Shown here piece by piece: positions 1-7,463 of a stretch of 28,564 bases of DNA (the first letter of the stretch is position 1; every line of letters starts with the position of its first letter). The notes beneath the pieces are model-generated. The model was given only the letters and a program-made list of their open reading frames with translations, ran no database searches and was not told where the DNA came from. The position numbers and the translations under genes are program-made. Source of the DNA: an uncultured Eubacteriales bacterium (GTDB lineage Bacteria; Bacillota; Clostridia; Oscillospirales; UBA644); NCBI GenBank assembly GCA_905207625.1, contig CAJLLT010000025.1, positions 1 through 28,564 of the forward strand, in the 5' to 3' direction.

Positions 1-17
1 CTTGCGGAAGCTTGTAT

Positions 18-46
18 ATTATATCACACCACTCCGCTTTTGTCAA
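18..46 (-). promoter_or_regulatory. Consensus sigma-A promoter firing off the left edge
   Basis: On the minus strand there is a perfect -35 TTGACA (41-46), a 17-bp spacer and a perfect -10 TATAAT (18-23). Transcription would start near position 11 and run out of the window to the left. The gene it serves is not visible. Promoters this close to consensus elsewhere in the window drive tRNA genes, so a stable RNA or a highly expressed gene is plausible, but that is inference. Confidence 0.85.
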
Positions 47-103
47 TACCTTTTTCTACTTTTTATTGTAACAACTTTGTGAATCGAAAACCGGTCGTTT
101 ATG

Positions 104-718
104 TCATTTTTTGGCAGATATGGCAGAATCGTGTCGTCCATTGTCGATTTCTGCGAAAGTGTTTCTGATGGCAGGCTCGAGATACTCCCACAGCTCCGGG
201 GCGACAGTAGACAAAGGTTCATTTCTCCTGCACACCTGCTGCGCAACTATCCCATGTTCAACCCATGACCTGCCCTTGCCTGCTATATTAAGAAGCACTG
301 GCTGGAGCCGATCCATAGCTTTTGCAAACCGGGATTCGGGACTTTTCATTTCTTCAAACTCCGTCCAGAGTCCGAACAACCACTGCCCTTTACCCTCCGG
401 AAGCATACCCGCAAGCCTGATTGCAGCCTGACGCTCCCTCTCGGATTGTCCAAGCTTTGCCGTATCGTCATAGCAATAAGTATCACCGGCAAAGAGCTCT
501 ACAAGATCGTGAATGAGAACCATCTGCATTGTCTTTTCACGGTTAACAGGTTCCGCAGCGTAATCGGAAAGCAACATTACGCAGAGCGCAAGATGCCATG
601 AATGCTCAGCATCATTTTCCCGGCGTGAGGCGTCTGCAATATAGTTCTGACGAAACACGCTTTTCAATTTGTCGATATAAGTGATAAAATCAAGAGTTCT
701 GACAAGTTCATTATTCAT
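104..718 (-). CDS. HD-domain phosphohydrolase, YfbR-like (5'-deoxynucleotidase family)
   Basis: A 204-residue protein with the HD metal-binding pattern: the ENDAEHSWH segment (about residues 34-42) gives the first histidines, LIHD (68-71) is the HD dyad, and a later AMDRLQP supplies the distal aspartate. This arrangement and length match the YfbR/HD_3 family of soluble metal-dependent nucleotide phosphohydrolases, which dephosphorylate deoxynucleoside monophosphates; the substrate here is not proven. I chose ATG at 718 because GGAAGG lies 8 nt upstream; an earlier in-frame ATG at 751 has no such site. The gene stands alone, convergent with nothing inside the window, and a 19-bp dyad (738-756) lies just upstream of its ribosome binding site. 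No clear terminator follows it. The family call is firm; the precise substrate is uncertain. Confidence 0.85.
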   Translation of the reverse strand: MNNELVRTLDFITYIDKLKSVFRQNYIADASRRENDAEHSWHLALCVMLLSDYAAEPVNREKTMQMVLIHDLVELFAGDTYCYDDTAKLGQSERERQAAIRLAGMLPEGKGQWLFGLWTEFEEMKSPESRFAKAMDRLQPVLLNIAGKGRSWVEHGIVAQQVCRRNEPLSTVAPELWEYLEPAIRNTFAEIDNGRHDSAISAKK

Positions 719-737
719 AAGTTTTCCTTCCCGCACC

Positions 738-756
738 ATACGTTGGCGCAACGTAT
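738..756. promoter_or_regulatory. Perfect dyad upstream of the HD phosphohydrolase
   Basis: Arms ATACGTTG and CAACGTAT surround a 3-bp centre GCG. It sits between an AT-rich stretch resembling a -10 region (about 757-768, TATATT/TATTAT on the minus strand) and the ribosome binding site of the minus-strand gene that starts at 718. It could be a repressor operator in the early transcribed region or a short 5'-leader hairpin. The -35 of this promoter is not convincing. Confidence 0.45.
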
Positions 757-923
757 TTATATAATATAGTAGACTTCATAACAGAAAAGACCCGTGCACC
801 GGCAAGAAAACCACCCTGTTTACCCAATTGGCGCTCCACAAATCTCCGTTTTAACGACAAAAAACACATCGGCGTCATTCAAATGACACTTTTTTGTAAC
901 ATAATTGCACTATACTGTGGGTG

Positions 924-1044
924 TTATCGGAGGACGATAATATGGTTAAGCTATTTCGTTCATTTTGACTCTTTTAAATTATTTTTTGTTTCATTTGCCT
1001 TTGCCCCCGGAGAATTCTCCGGGGGACCTTTCTTTTCCGGAGAA
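924..1044 (+). promoter_or_regulatory. Candidate attenuator leader before the HAD gene
   Basis: The 365-base gap 752-1116 holds several ordered elements. A TATACT -10-like box (911-916) has no good -35. TTATCG/CGATAA arms (924-940) put GAGGA, part of a ribosome binding site, in their loop. An 8-codon open frame follows (942-968). A U-rich stretch leads to a perfect 22-bp palindrome (1004-1025; arms CCCCCGGAGAA and TTCTCCGGGGG) followed by a pyrimidine/T-rich tail. The 3' arm's TTCTCCGG (1015-1022) can instead pair with CCGGAGAA at 1037-1044, so two mutually exclusive hairpins are possible, as in transcription attenuators. Before the -10 box, GTCATT-CA-AATGAC (875-888) is another small dyad. 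The regulatory role is inferred. Confidence 0.4.
942..968 (+). CDS. Possible 8-residue leader peptide (MVKLFRSF)
   Basis: ATG at 942 is preceded by GGAGG (929-933) at an ideal 8-nt spacing and the frame closes with TGA after eight codons. There is no run of one amino acid that would name a sensed metabolite. It lies between a candidate promoter and the palindrome at 1004-1025, which is what suggests a leader peptide. A short frame with a ribosome binding site can arise by chance, so this is tentative. Confidence 0.3.
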   Translation: MVKLFRSF

Positions 1045-1116
1045 AAATCATCGGCAATCCAGAGCAGAAGCATACAGATAAAGATAAGATCCGGCATGCC
1101 GCAATTTACTTGAATA

Positions 1117-1962
1117 TTGAGTCAAATCAAGTACCCGAAAGTCGTTCTGTTTGATATGGGGCACACCTTAATGTACCCATCGGATGTCGATTTTGCCGAG
1201 GCTTGGAAAAATCTTCTTGAAAACCACGCAAAATCCAACCCTATGTCCGTCTCGGGAGCAGAGATAGCCGAATATGTGGGAAATCTTTACAGGCAGGCGG
1301 AAAATGGGCGCAATCAAGGTCTTGAATTACCCATGCGTCACATCTTACAGACAGTTTCGGAACACTTCGGGGTAATGCTGAATTGCCCGTTGCTGACAGC
1401 CGAAAGGACACTCCTGAAAATCGGAACAAGGCCGAGACGTATGCCTTACGCTCTCGAGCTCTCGGAATATCTCTATTCCAGAAATATACATACAGGGGTG
1501 GTTTGCAACAGTCCGTTTTCGGGAGCAGCCATAACCTCTGTATTCCGGGAACACTTCCGGCACCCTTTTGATTTTGTCATAAGCTCCGCCGACACGTTTA
1601 TGAGAAAACCCCTGCCGCTTATATTTGATCTTGCGGTCAGAAAATCCGGTGTCGACCCGAGCAGTATATGGTTCTGCGGCGACGATGCGGTCACGGATGT
1701 CACAGCGGCGTACCGTTCCGGAATGTTTCCGATATGGTATACGGATAAAACTGTGGACCGGGATCCGTTCCGAGGGAGTTTTCTTGACGATCCATGGGAA
1801 GAACATAACCTGAACACACCAGGGGTATCCGGGGGAAAAGGCACAATGACCGAAGGTAAGGACTATCTCCGGATCGAATCCTTGCAGCAACTCGAGGCAA
1901 AAATCGAAGAAATACTCAAAAGCCTCCTTCCGAAAATCAAACGAAACTACTATTACGGTTAA
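1117..1962 (+). CDS. HAD-superfamily hydrolase-like protein, TTG start
   Basis: A protein of about 281 residues with a Rossmannoid HAD fold: motif I LFDMGHTL (nucleophile D13), motif II VVCNSP (S132), motif III lysine in RKPLP (K164) and motif IV FCGDDAVTD (D189, D190, D194). These point to a cytoplasmic HAD-IA type enzyme. In motif I the usual second aspartate (DxD) is glycine (D-M-G), which removes the normal general acid/base of phosphatases; some HAD subfamilies do have DxG, so activity and substrate are uncertain. The start is unusual: the frame opens only at TTG 1117, has no clear Shine-Dalgarno, and is preceded in frame by TGA (1111-1113). The leader region at 924-1044 may control it, and a strong terminator (1971-2006) follows. 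Confidence 0.75.
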   Translation: MSQIKYPKVVLFDMGHTLMYPSDVDFAEAWKNLLENHAKSNPMSVSGAEIAEYVGNLYRQAENGRNQGLELPMRHILQTVSEHFGVMLNCPLLTAERTLLKIGTRPRRMPYALELSEYLYSRNIHTGVVCNSPFSGAAITSVFREHFRHPFDFVISSADTFMRKPLPLIFDLAVRKSGVDPSSIWFCGDDAVTDVTAAYRSGMFPIWYTDKTVDRDPFRGSFLDDPWEEHNLNTPGVSGGKGTMTEGKDYLRIESLQQLEAKIEEILKSLLPKIKRNYYYG

Positions 1963-1970
1963 AACAGCAC

Positions 1971-2006
1971 AAAAGATCCCCGAATCAACATCCGGGGATC
2001 TTTTTT
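1971..2006 (+). terminator. Rho-independent terminator after the HAD gene
   Basis: A perfect 12-bp stem (AAAAGATCCCCG at 1971-1982, CGGGGATCTTTT at 1993-2004) closes a 10-nt loop and runs into six T. The position between two convergent genes suggests it can also stop the antiporter transcript, although the T-run on the minus strand is only four long. Confidence 0.9.
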
Positions 2007-2007
2007 A

Positions 2008-3330
2008 TTATTTCCGAACCTCTTCCCTGTCGGGAGAATAGACATTTTCTATTGCCTCAGCAGCGATCGTTATTCCGTGATCGTGAGTACAATCCAGTTC
2101 CGGATGATCTTTCAGAACGATCTTAAGGAGTATCGGGCAGGCAATTGAAGATATGACTATAAGAAAAATCGTAGCAACAAGGGGATCTATGCCGGCAAGA
2201 ACTCCGTCCTTATAATATATAAGACTTTGCCCGGAAGCATAGACCGCAAGGGCAACTTCTCCGCGGGCTATCATTCCGCAACCTATTGTGGCGCATTCCT
2301 TTCCCCTGTATCCGAACAGACGGCTGACGCCTCCGCAACCGACAATCTTGCCGATTATACCAAGGGCAACAAATACAAGACAAAAAACAAGGTCCGAGGG
2401 AACGAAGTGGCTGAAATCAGCACTTATACCGATATAAGCAAAGAATATGGGAGTAAAAATCATATATCCGCTTACAACGACCTTTCGGTCCACAAATTCG
2501 GTATCCTTGAGTCCGCTGAGCATAAGCCCTGCCATATATGCGCCGGTAATAGCGGCAATACCGAAGAATTTCTCCGCACAATAAGCAAAAATAAAGCACA
2601 TTGCCAAGGCAAATATTCCCGTGCGGCGTTTATGCGGATAACGGCGGACAAGCCGTTTGAAAAGCATCCTCAGCAGGTAACCCACACCAACGGAAAACAC
2701 AATGAATCCGACAGCTTTCAGAAGCGTTATCCATATGTTACCGCCGCCGTTCAGGCCCGTTACTATACTGAGGACGATTATTCCGAGAACATCGTCGATT
2801 ATTGCCGCACTCAGAACCGTTGTTCCCACTTTTGTGTTCAACGCGCCGAGCTCCCTGAGTGTCTCAACGGTTATTCCCACGCTGGTAGCAGAAAGAATAC
2901 AGCCGATAAACAGGGCGTTCATCACTTTATCGTGATTTCCGAGCTCACCGAATCCACCCATAAAAAGCATGGACCCGAAAAACCCGAGTGCAACAGGGAC
3001 AATGACTCCGACCGCAGCGATGAAAGTAGCAGCGACGCCGCTCTTTTTCAATTTAACAAAATCCGTTTCAAGACCGCTTGAAAACAGAATAAATACTACA
3101 CCTATCTGAGAAAAACTCTGAAGGACCTTCATCTCAACCTCAGAAGGTGCTACTATCCCGTCAAAACCTATTCCCAGGCGTCCTACTATGGCGGGACCAA
3201 TGAGCAATCCAGCAATTATCATACCCACCACCTGCGGTAAGCCCAACTTACGGGTAAGCATGCCGAATATCTTGGTGGAAAACAAAATTACGGCACAGTA
3301 AAAAAGAATGTTTATCACTTCAAACTGCAT
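2008..3330 (-). CDS. Cation:proton antiporter, CPA2 (Kef/NapA-like) family
   Basis: A 440-residue integral membrane protein with about 12 hydrophobic segments. The GLPQVVGMIIAGLLIGP segment near residues 30-46 is the family's conserved N-terminal motif, and AAIIDDVLGIIV carries the paired aspartates of the transport site in the middle of the membrane domain. The family (PF00999) exchanges Na+ or K+ for H+ across the cytoplasmic membrane and helps pH and ion balance. There is no C-terminal TrkA-N domain, only a short tail of about 30 residues, so it is unlike full-length KefB/KefC. The ATG at 3330 has AAAGAGG 9 nt upstream; TTG at 3336 is too close to that site. A promoter at 3400-3428 precedes it. 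Which ion it moves cannot be told from sequence. Confidence 0.88.
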   Translation of the reverse strand: MQFEVINILFYCAVILFSTKIFGMLTRKLGLPQVVGMIIAGLLIGPAIVGRLGIGFDGIVAPSEVEMKVLQSFSQIGVVFILFSSGLETDFVKLKKSGVAATFIAAVGVIVPVALGFFGSMLFMGGFGELGNHDKVMNALFIGCILSATSVGITVETLRELGALNTKVGTTVLSAAIIDDVLGIIVLSIVTGLNGGGNIWITLLKAVGFIVFSVGVGYLLRMLFKRLVRRYPHKRRTGIFALAMCFIFAYCAEKFFGIAAITGAYMAGLMLSGLKDTEFVDRKVVVSGYMIFTPIFFAYIGISADFSHFVPSDLVFCLVFVALGIIGKIVGCGGVSRLFGYRGKECATIGCGMIARGEVALAVYASGQSLIYYKDGVLAGIDPLVATIFLIVISSIACPILLKIVLKDHPELDCTHDHGITIAAEAIENVYSPDREEVRK

Positions 3331-3399
3331 GGACAAAAGCCTCTTTCCGAATCGGTTGCAATATATGGAACAAAACGTCAGTTTCGCCCGAACGGGTAC

Positions 3400-3428
3400 A
3401 TTATAGTCGATTTACCCCGAAAATTCAA
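3400..3428 (-). promoter_or_regulatory. Sigma-A promoter for the antiporter gene
   Basis: On the minus strand: TTGAAT (3423-3428), a 17-bp spacer and TATAAT (3400-3405). The expected 5' leader to the ATG at 3330 is about 60 nt. Because no terminator is visible after the upstream ogt gene, some readthrough from ogt is also likely. Confidence 0.75.
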
Positions 3429-3501
3429 GTACCGGGAAGCAAGATTAAAGAATTGTTTGAAAATGGGCAAAGAAGCCGTCACAAAGTTATCTGAAGGCTG
3501 C

Positions 3502-3999
3502 TCAGAACCTCCTGACATGGGCCTTTTCAAAAGACAGCAGTCTCCTTTTGACGTCCAGTCCTCCGGCATAGCCGGTCAGAGATCCGTCAGTTCCCACAAC
3601 ACGATGACACGGGACTATAATACTGATGGGGTTCCTTCCCACAGCTCCGCCCACGGCCTGCGCTGACATCATCTCAACGCCCATTATCCCGGCGACTCTT
3701 TTTGCAAGCTCGCCGTAGGTCACGGTTTTACCGTAGGGGATCTTTAAAAGTTCACCCCAGACCATTAGCTGAAAATCCGTGCCGGAAAGTGACAGTTCAG
3801 GAAGAAAACCGGGGACCTCTCCATCAAAATATGCATCAAGCCAACGATAAGTGTCCGCAAAGGTATTTCTACAGGACATGTTGTAATTTTCCACCTCAGG
3901 GGCATATTTTCCGCCGGCAAACCAAAGTCCGGAAAGGCACTGTCCGTCAAACCTTAAAACTATCTTTCCTACAGGAGAATCATACGTTCCATTCACCAT
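3502..3999 (-). CDS. ogt: Methylated-DNA--protein-cysteine S-methyltransferase
   Basis: A 165-residue single-turnover DNA repair protein that moves alkyl groups from O6-alkylguanine (and O4-alkylthymine) to its own cysteine. The active-site motif IVPCHRV is at residues 128-134 with C131 as acceptor; the preceding AVGRNP and the IPYGKTVTYGELA helix-turn-helix entry (87-99) are typical of the DNA-binding domain. The short N-terminal domain (1-70) and total length fit Ogt rather than a longer Ada protein. The ATG at 3999 follows GAGG at about 13 nt, rather far. No terminator separates it from the antiporter gene downstream. The identification is secure. Confidence 0.95.
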   Translation of the reverse strand: MVNGTYDSPVGKIVLRFDGQCLSGLWFAGGKYAPEVENYNMSCRNTFADTYRWLDAYFDGEVPGFLPELSLSGTDFQLMVWGELLKIPYGKTVTYGELAKRVAGIMGVEMMSAQAVGGAVGRNPISIIVPCHRVVGTDGSLTGYAGGLDVKRRLLSFEKAHVRRF

Positions 4000-4058
4000 A
4001 ATATTTTACCGTCCTCATATACAATCCTTCCGGGTTTTCCGAAAGATAAATATATTCC

Positions 4059-4156
4059 TGCAAGGGCATTTTTGCGACGCCGTCACGAGCTCGGCGTGCG
4101 CACTGCGCACCGGGCGAAGTACTGAACCTTTCGCAGAAAAGTTCGCCCTCCAAAGT
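4059..4156. repeat. Structured interspersed repeat, copy 1 (98 bp)
   Basis: This element and the one at 4181-4278 have the same length and differ at about 8 of 98 positions (hand count), with a 122-bp period. Each contains several small dyads: GACGCCGTC, TGCGCACTGCGCA and TTTCGCAGAAA. The element is more GC-rich than its surroundings and lies between divergently transcribed genes. Both strands read open for a while, but the frames have no ribosome binding site and simply repeat with the DNA, so I do not call a gene. It resembles REP/BIME- or MITE-like intergenic repeats; the family is not recognised. Confidence 0.85.
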
Positions 4157-4180
4157 CCACCAGGAGTAAAAATGTTTGCT

Positions 4181-4278
4181 TGCAAGGGCTTTTTTGCGAC
4201 GCCGTCACAAGCTCGGCGTGCGCACTGCGCACCGGGCGAAGCCCTGAACCTTTCGCAGAAAGGTTCGCCGAGCAAAGT
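4181..4278. repeat. Structured interspersed repeat, copy 2 (98 bp)
   Basis: Second copy in direct orientation, separated from copy 1 by a 24-bp unique spacer (4157-4180). The differences from copy 1 include position 10 of the element, two bases near the middle and three clustered near the right end, where CTCC in copy 1 is GAGC here. The internal dyads are preserved, which would fit an element acting as DNA or RNA structure. Confidence 0.85.
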
Positions 4279-4380
4279 ATAACACATTTCCCCCGTTTTT
4301 TCAACCCCGATATACATATACCGACGTCTATCTGCAAAAAAATGATTCAATTAACGTCTTTCGGTGGAAATATGGTATTG

Positions 4381-4409
4381 TTTTTTTCACAAAAATGTAG
4401 TATTATAAT
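4381..4409 (+). promoter_or_regulatory. Candidate promoter for the TCS-lipase-ABC operon
   Basis: A perfect -10 TATAAT (4404-4409) has only a T-rich -35 (TTTTTT at 17 bp, or TTGTTT at 20 bp). A poor -35 with a perfect -10 is common where a regulator activates transcription. A second possibility is TTGACA (4450-4455) with a weak GATAAG at 18 bp. The long leader to the ATG at 4525 has no clear terminator hairpin. The rest of the 4279-4524 stretch is AT-rich and shows nothing else. Confidence 0.45.
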
Positions 4410-4524
4410 CTCAGCGCACCGATTCCGTTCAACAACCATTGATATTCAATTGACAGTAGGTTGAAATTCCCACGATAAGATGTATATTGAAATTTTGTTT
4501 CCACCAACCGGCGGGAGGTTTGAA

Positions 4525-5196
4525 ATGTTCAGAATTCTGATAGCGGAGGACGATCGGGAGTTGCGTCAGCTTTTTCAGCACGTTCTCACCAAAAACGGAT
4601 ATACGGTCACGGGAGTATCCAACGGAGAAGAAGCCCTGAAAGCCCTCGACGAAAGCTACTACGATCTGATAATATCGGATATAATGATGCCCAAAACAGA
4701 CGGATACGAACTGGTCAGTTCCGTAAGAAATTCGGGGATGAACATCCCGGTTCTGATGATAACGGCAAAAGACGCTTTTGACGACATGAGACTGGGTTTC
4801 ATGTCCGGAAGTGACGACTACATGGTCAAACCGGTAAACGTCAACGAAATGGTGCTTCGTGTAGGAGCGTTGCTCAGACGTGCCCAGATGATAAATGAAC
4901 GAAGACAGGTCATCGGGGACACGGTTCTGGAATGCGATTCCCTTACGGTACGCTGTAGCGGGGAAAGTCAGATACTCCCGCAGAAGGAATTCATGTTGCT
5001 GTACAAAATGGTTTCCTTCCCCGGAAAAATATTCACAAGACAACAGCTCATGGATGAAATCTGGGGCTACGATTCAGACACTGACACACATACAGTGGAT
5101 GTACACATCGGAAGGCTCAGGGAAAGATTCAGAAATAATCCCGATTTCCGGATAGTTACAATGCGTGGAGTCGGCTACAAGGTGGTGAAAGCGTGA
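4525..5196 (+). CDS. Two-component response regulator, OmpR/PhoB family
   Basis: A 223-residue regulator. The receiver domain (about 1-120) has the acidic pocket EDD (8-10), the phosphoacceptor D52 in SDIMMPKTDG, T80 (MITAKD) and K102 (MVKPV). The C-terminal winged-helix DNA-binding domain (about 130-223) ends with the family hallmark, DVHIGRLRERF followed by TMRGVGYKVV. Its start is ATG 4525, with GGGAGG 7-8 nt upstream; an in-frame ATG at 4480 has no such site. The kinase gene begins inside its stop codon (GTGA overlap), so they are translationally coupled. It is the first gene of an apparent operon that continues to 10931, and by context it probably controls that operon. Confidence 0.92.
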   Translation: MFRILIAEDDRELRQLFQHVLTKNGYTVTGVSNGEEALKALDESYYDLIISDIMMPKTDGYELVSSVRNSGMNIPVLMITAKDAFDDMRLGFMSGSDDYMVKPVNVNEMVLRVGALLRRAQMINERRQVIGDTVLECDSLTVRCSGESQILPQKEFMLLYKMVSFPGKIFTRQQLMDEIWGYDSDTDTHTVDVHIGRLRERFRNNPDFRIVTMRGVGYKVVKA

Positions 5197-6230
5197 ACCG
5201 GAAGACTGAACGGCGTATAAGTCTCAGATTTCAGTTTTTTCTGATATGTATCCTTGAACTTGCCGCGGCCGCCGCACTGGCGTATCTCGCCGGACTGGGG
5301 CTTGATCACTGGTTCGGAATAAAGCTTAAAATCCCGGTCCTGCTCTGGGCTGTACTTTTCAGTATAGTTATCGGAGGGGGCATAGCCACATATATTACAA
5401 AGACATTCTTCGACCCCGTGGTAAAACTGGGACAGGCAATGAAAGAGGTTGAAAAGGGCAATTTCAAGATTTCGATTCACACAAAAAGCCGTTTTCGGGA
5501 TATCAGGAACATTTACGACGGTTTCAATTCAATGGTAAAGGAACTTGACGACACCGAAACACTTCAGACGGATTTTATCTCCAGTGTCTCCCACGAGTTC
5601 AAAACCCCCATAAATGCCATTGAGGGGTACGCTTCCCTGCTTCAGGGCTGTTCCGCTTCTTCCCCGGAGCAGGAAGGATATGTCGAAAAGATACTGCTCA
5701 ATACAGGAAGACTGTCTGCCCTTGTAGGAAACATACTGCTTTTGTCCAAACTTGAAAACCAGTCAATCAAACCTCAGATATCAACATTCAGACTTGACGA
5801 ACAGATACGTCAGGCAATAGTTGCGCTTGAAAACAAATGGACCGAGAAGGATATAGATTTTGATATTGACCTCGACAGCACGGAGTATACCGGGTTTGAG
5901 AAATTGACATTTCATATCTGGTCAAACCTCATCGACAACGCCGTCAAGTTTGTTCCGAAAGGCGGAAAAATCGTTATGAGGCTCACACGGGAGGGTGAAT
6001 TCACCGTATTCTCAATAAGCGATAACGGTCCCGGCATAGGACAACAGGAAAAAGAAAAGATATTCAATAAGTTCTATCAGAGTGATCTGTCACACGAAAC
6101 GGAGGGAAACGGTCTCGGACTGTCCCTTGTCAAACGCATTACAGACCTCAGCGGAGGCAGCGTAACCGTGGAAAATCTCCCCGGTACGGGTTGCCGGTTT
6201 ACTGTCCGCCTCCCTGAAATTGCGGATTAA
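5193..6230 (+). CDS. Sensor histidine kinase with short extracytoplasmic loop
   Basis: A 345-residue membrane kinase starting at GTG 5193. Two transmembrane helices (about 14-35 and 48-68) are joined by only about a dozen residues, followed by a HAMP-like linker (70-120), HisKA with phosphoacceptor H134 in SSVSHEFKTPI, and an HATPase domain with N-box NLIDNAVKF, G1 DNGPGIG and G2 GNGLGLSL. With so small an outside loop it is unlikely to bind a ligand directly. That layout is typical of intramembrane-sensing kinases that work with ABC transporters (BceS-like). An ABC ATPase and permease lie two genes downstream, so sensing through the transporter is a reasonable inference. The partner is the regulator at 4525. 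Confidence 0.9.
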   Translation: MNRKTERRISLRFQFFLICILELAAAAALAYLAGLGLDHWFGIKLKIPVLLWAVLFSIVIGGGIATYITKTFFDPVVKLGQAMKEVEKGNFKISIHTKSRFRDIRNIYDGFNSMVKELDDTETLQTDFISSVSHEFKTPINAIEGYASLLQGCSASSPEQEGYVEKILLNTGRLSALVGNILLLSKLENQSIKPQISTFRLDEQIRQAIVALENKWTEKDIDFDIDLDSTEYTGFEKLTFHIWSNLIDNAVKFVPKGGKIVMRLTREGEFTVFSISDNGPGIGQQEKEKIFNKFYQSDLSHETEGNGLGLSLVKRITDLSGGSVTVENLPGTGCRFTVRLPEIAD

Positions 6231-6257
6231 CAGATATCAGCATATGAAAGGAAAAAT

Positions 6258-7451
6258 ATGAAAAAAGGAATAACCGCCGCCTTTCTGGCATTTGCCGTAC
6301 TTACCTCTTTACTTTTTACGGTATCATGCAGTAAGTCCGGAGAAGAATCACCTTCGGAAAACATATATGTGCCCACGGAAAAGCCCACCGTTCCAGAGGA
6401 AGACACGGACGACACGGAGGAGGATCTTCCTGAAGCGCCTGAAGTTGATACCTCGGATCTGAAATTTCCCGAAGACAACTACGTCTTCAGTTATGAATTT
6501 GCAATGCAGGCACTGACCCTTTGTACCGGACACGAAAAAGGCACCCAGGCCGAGAGACTCGAAAATGCGGGATTCACAGTAATTTCCCAACAGAATTTTG
6601 ATAAGCCCGGGGATGATCCGTCCCACACATGCGCCTGGACGATAGGAAAAAAGACCGTAAGCCACGGAACTGACCGACGAAATATGTATATTGTGGCGAT
6701 AAGGGGCACAGACGGAGGAGAATGGTATTCAAACTTTGATTTTACCCCTTCCCACAGTGATGACACCTCTTTTTCGGAAAATTTCCTTTTTGCGGCAGAG
6801 GACGTTTTTCTCGGACTCAGACAGATCCTCGCCGAAGAAAAAGAGCCTTTGCTGCTCATATGCGGACACAGCCGCGGAGCGGCCTGCGCAAATCTTCTCG
6901 GAATGCTCGCAAATGCCGTCTGGGGAAGTAAAAACGTTTCTGTCTACACCTTTGCCTGCCCGACTACGGTCAGAACCGGCTTTACGGTAACCGATACCGG
7001 TAATATTTTCAACGTTATAAATCCATGTGACACAGTCACCGCGGTTCCCCTCACCAAATGGGGATACACCCGTCTCGGAAATGATATAATCCTGCCCGCG
7101 AATTCCGGCAAGGCGAAAAAAACAGCCGAAGAGATCGATTCTCTTTCAGATATAGCACCTTCGGTTTCAGCCTATTACGACCAAAGGCACAGCCTTACCG
7201 GCCCCGGACTTTCCGATGACGGAATAACGACCTTTGAACTGATGATGGCAATGACAAAAACGGTTCTTGAAAGCGAAAACAAAACAGATATAACGATTCC
7301 CGAAGGATTTTCCTCTGACTGCGATTTCGCACCGCTTTTCGACCTGATCAGAAAAGGTACGGAAAAGGATGAAAACGGAAAAACATATGTTCTCAGGCAG
7401 CACTTGCCTGAAACGTATCTGAGATTGCTCGCAGCTGCAGGAAAGGAATAA
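6258..7451 (+). CDS. Lipoprotein with class-3 lipase-like alpha/beta hydrolase domain
   Basis: A 397-residue secreted protein. A lipoprotein-type signal (basic MKK, hydrophobic 5-20) ends at TVSC, with C24 as the likely lipidated cysteine; the -3 residue is T, so the lipobox is imperfect. An acidic, proline-rich tether (about 28-70) leads to a hydrolase domain. The nucleophile elbow GHSRG (S205), NPCDTV (D258) and DQRHSLTG (H311) form a plausible catalytic triad, and RGTDGGEW (149-156) resembles the strand-loop before it in Lipase_3/Mbeg1-like proteins. It would act on the outer face of the membrane. AAAGGA precedes ATG 6258, 27 bp after the kinase. Its substrate is unknown. Its position inside a signalling/ABC operon is unusual. 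Confidence 0.8.
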   Translation: MKKGITAAFLAFAVLTSLLFTVSCSKSGEESPSENIYVPTEKPTVPEEDTDDTEEDLPEAPEVDTSDLKFPEDNYVFSYEFAMQALTLCTGHEKGTQAERLENAGFTVISQQNFDKPGDDPSHTCAWTIGKKTVSHGTDRRNMYIVAIRGTDGGEWYSNFDFTPSHSDDTSFSENFLFAAEDVFLGLRQILAEEKEPLLLICGHSRGAACANLLGMLANAVWGSKNVSVYTFACPTTVRTGFTVTDTGNIFNVINPCDTVTAVPLTKWGYTRLGNDIILPANSGKAKKTAEEIDSLSDIAPSVSAYYDQRHSLTGPGLSDDGITTFELMMAMTKTVLESENKTDITIPEGFSSDCDFAPLFDLIRKGTEKDENGKTYVLRQHLPETYLRLLAAAGKE

Positions 7452-7463
7452 GAGGTGGTAAAA

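Noticed and set aside
883..1113. Open frame of 76 codons before the HAD gene
   Set aside because: It has no ribosome binding site, runs through the palindrome at 1004-1025 and T-rich DNA, and has no protein-like pattern. It is in frame with the HAD gene but ended by TGA 1111.
1111..1113. TGA before the HAD gene read as selenocysteine
   Set aside because: No known selenoprotein has Sec at this place in a HAD protein, and the upstream frame is not protein-like. Reinitiation or a TTG start is simpler.
2227..3081. 284-codon open frame on the plus strand
   Set aside because: It is antisense to the antiporter gene, whose motifs are clear. The composition looks like a reverse-frame shadow.
4015..4464. 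Open frames through the repeat pair on both strands
   Set aside because: They repeat with the DNA element, lack ribosome binding sites and have no family features. The element is better explained as a non-coding repeat.
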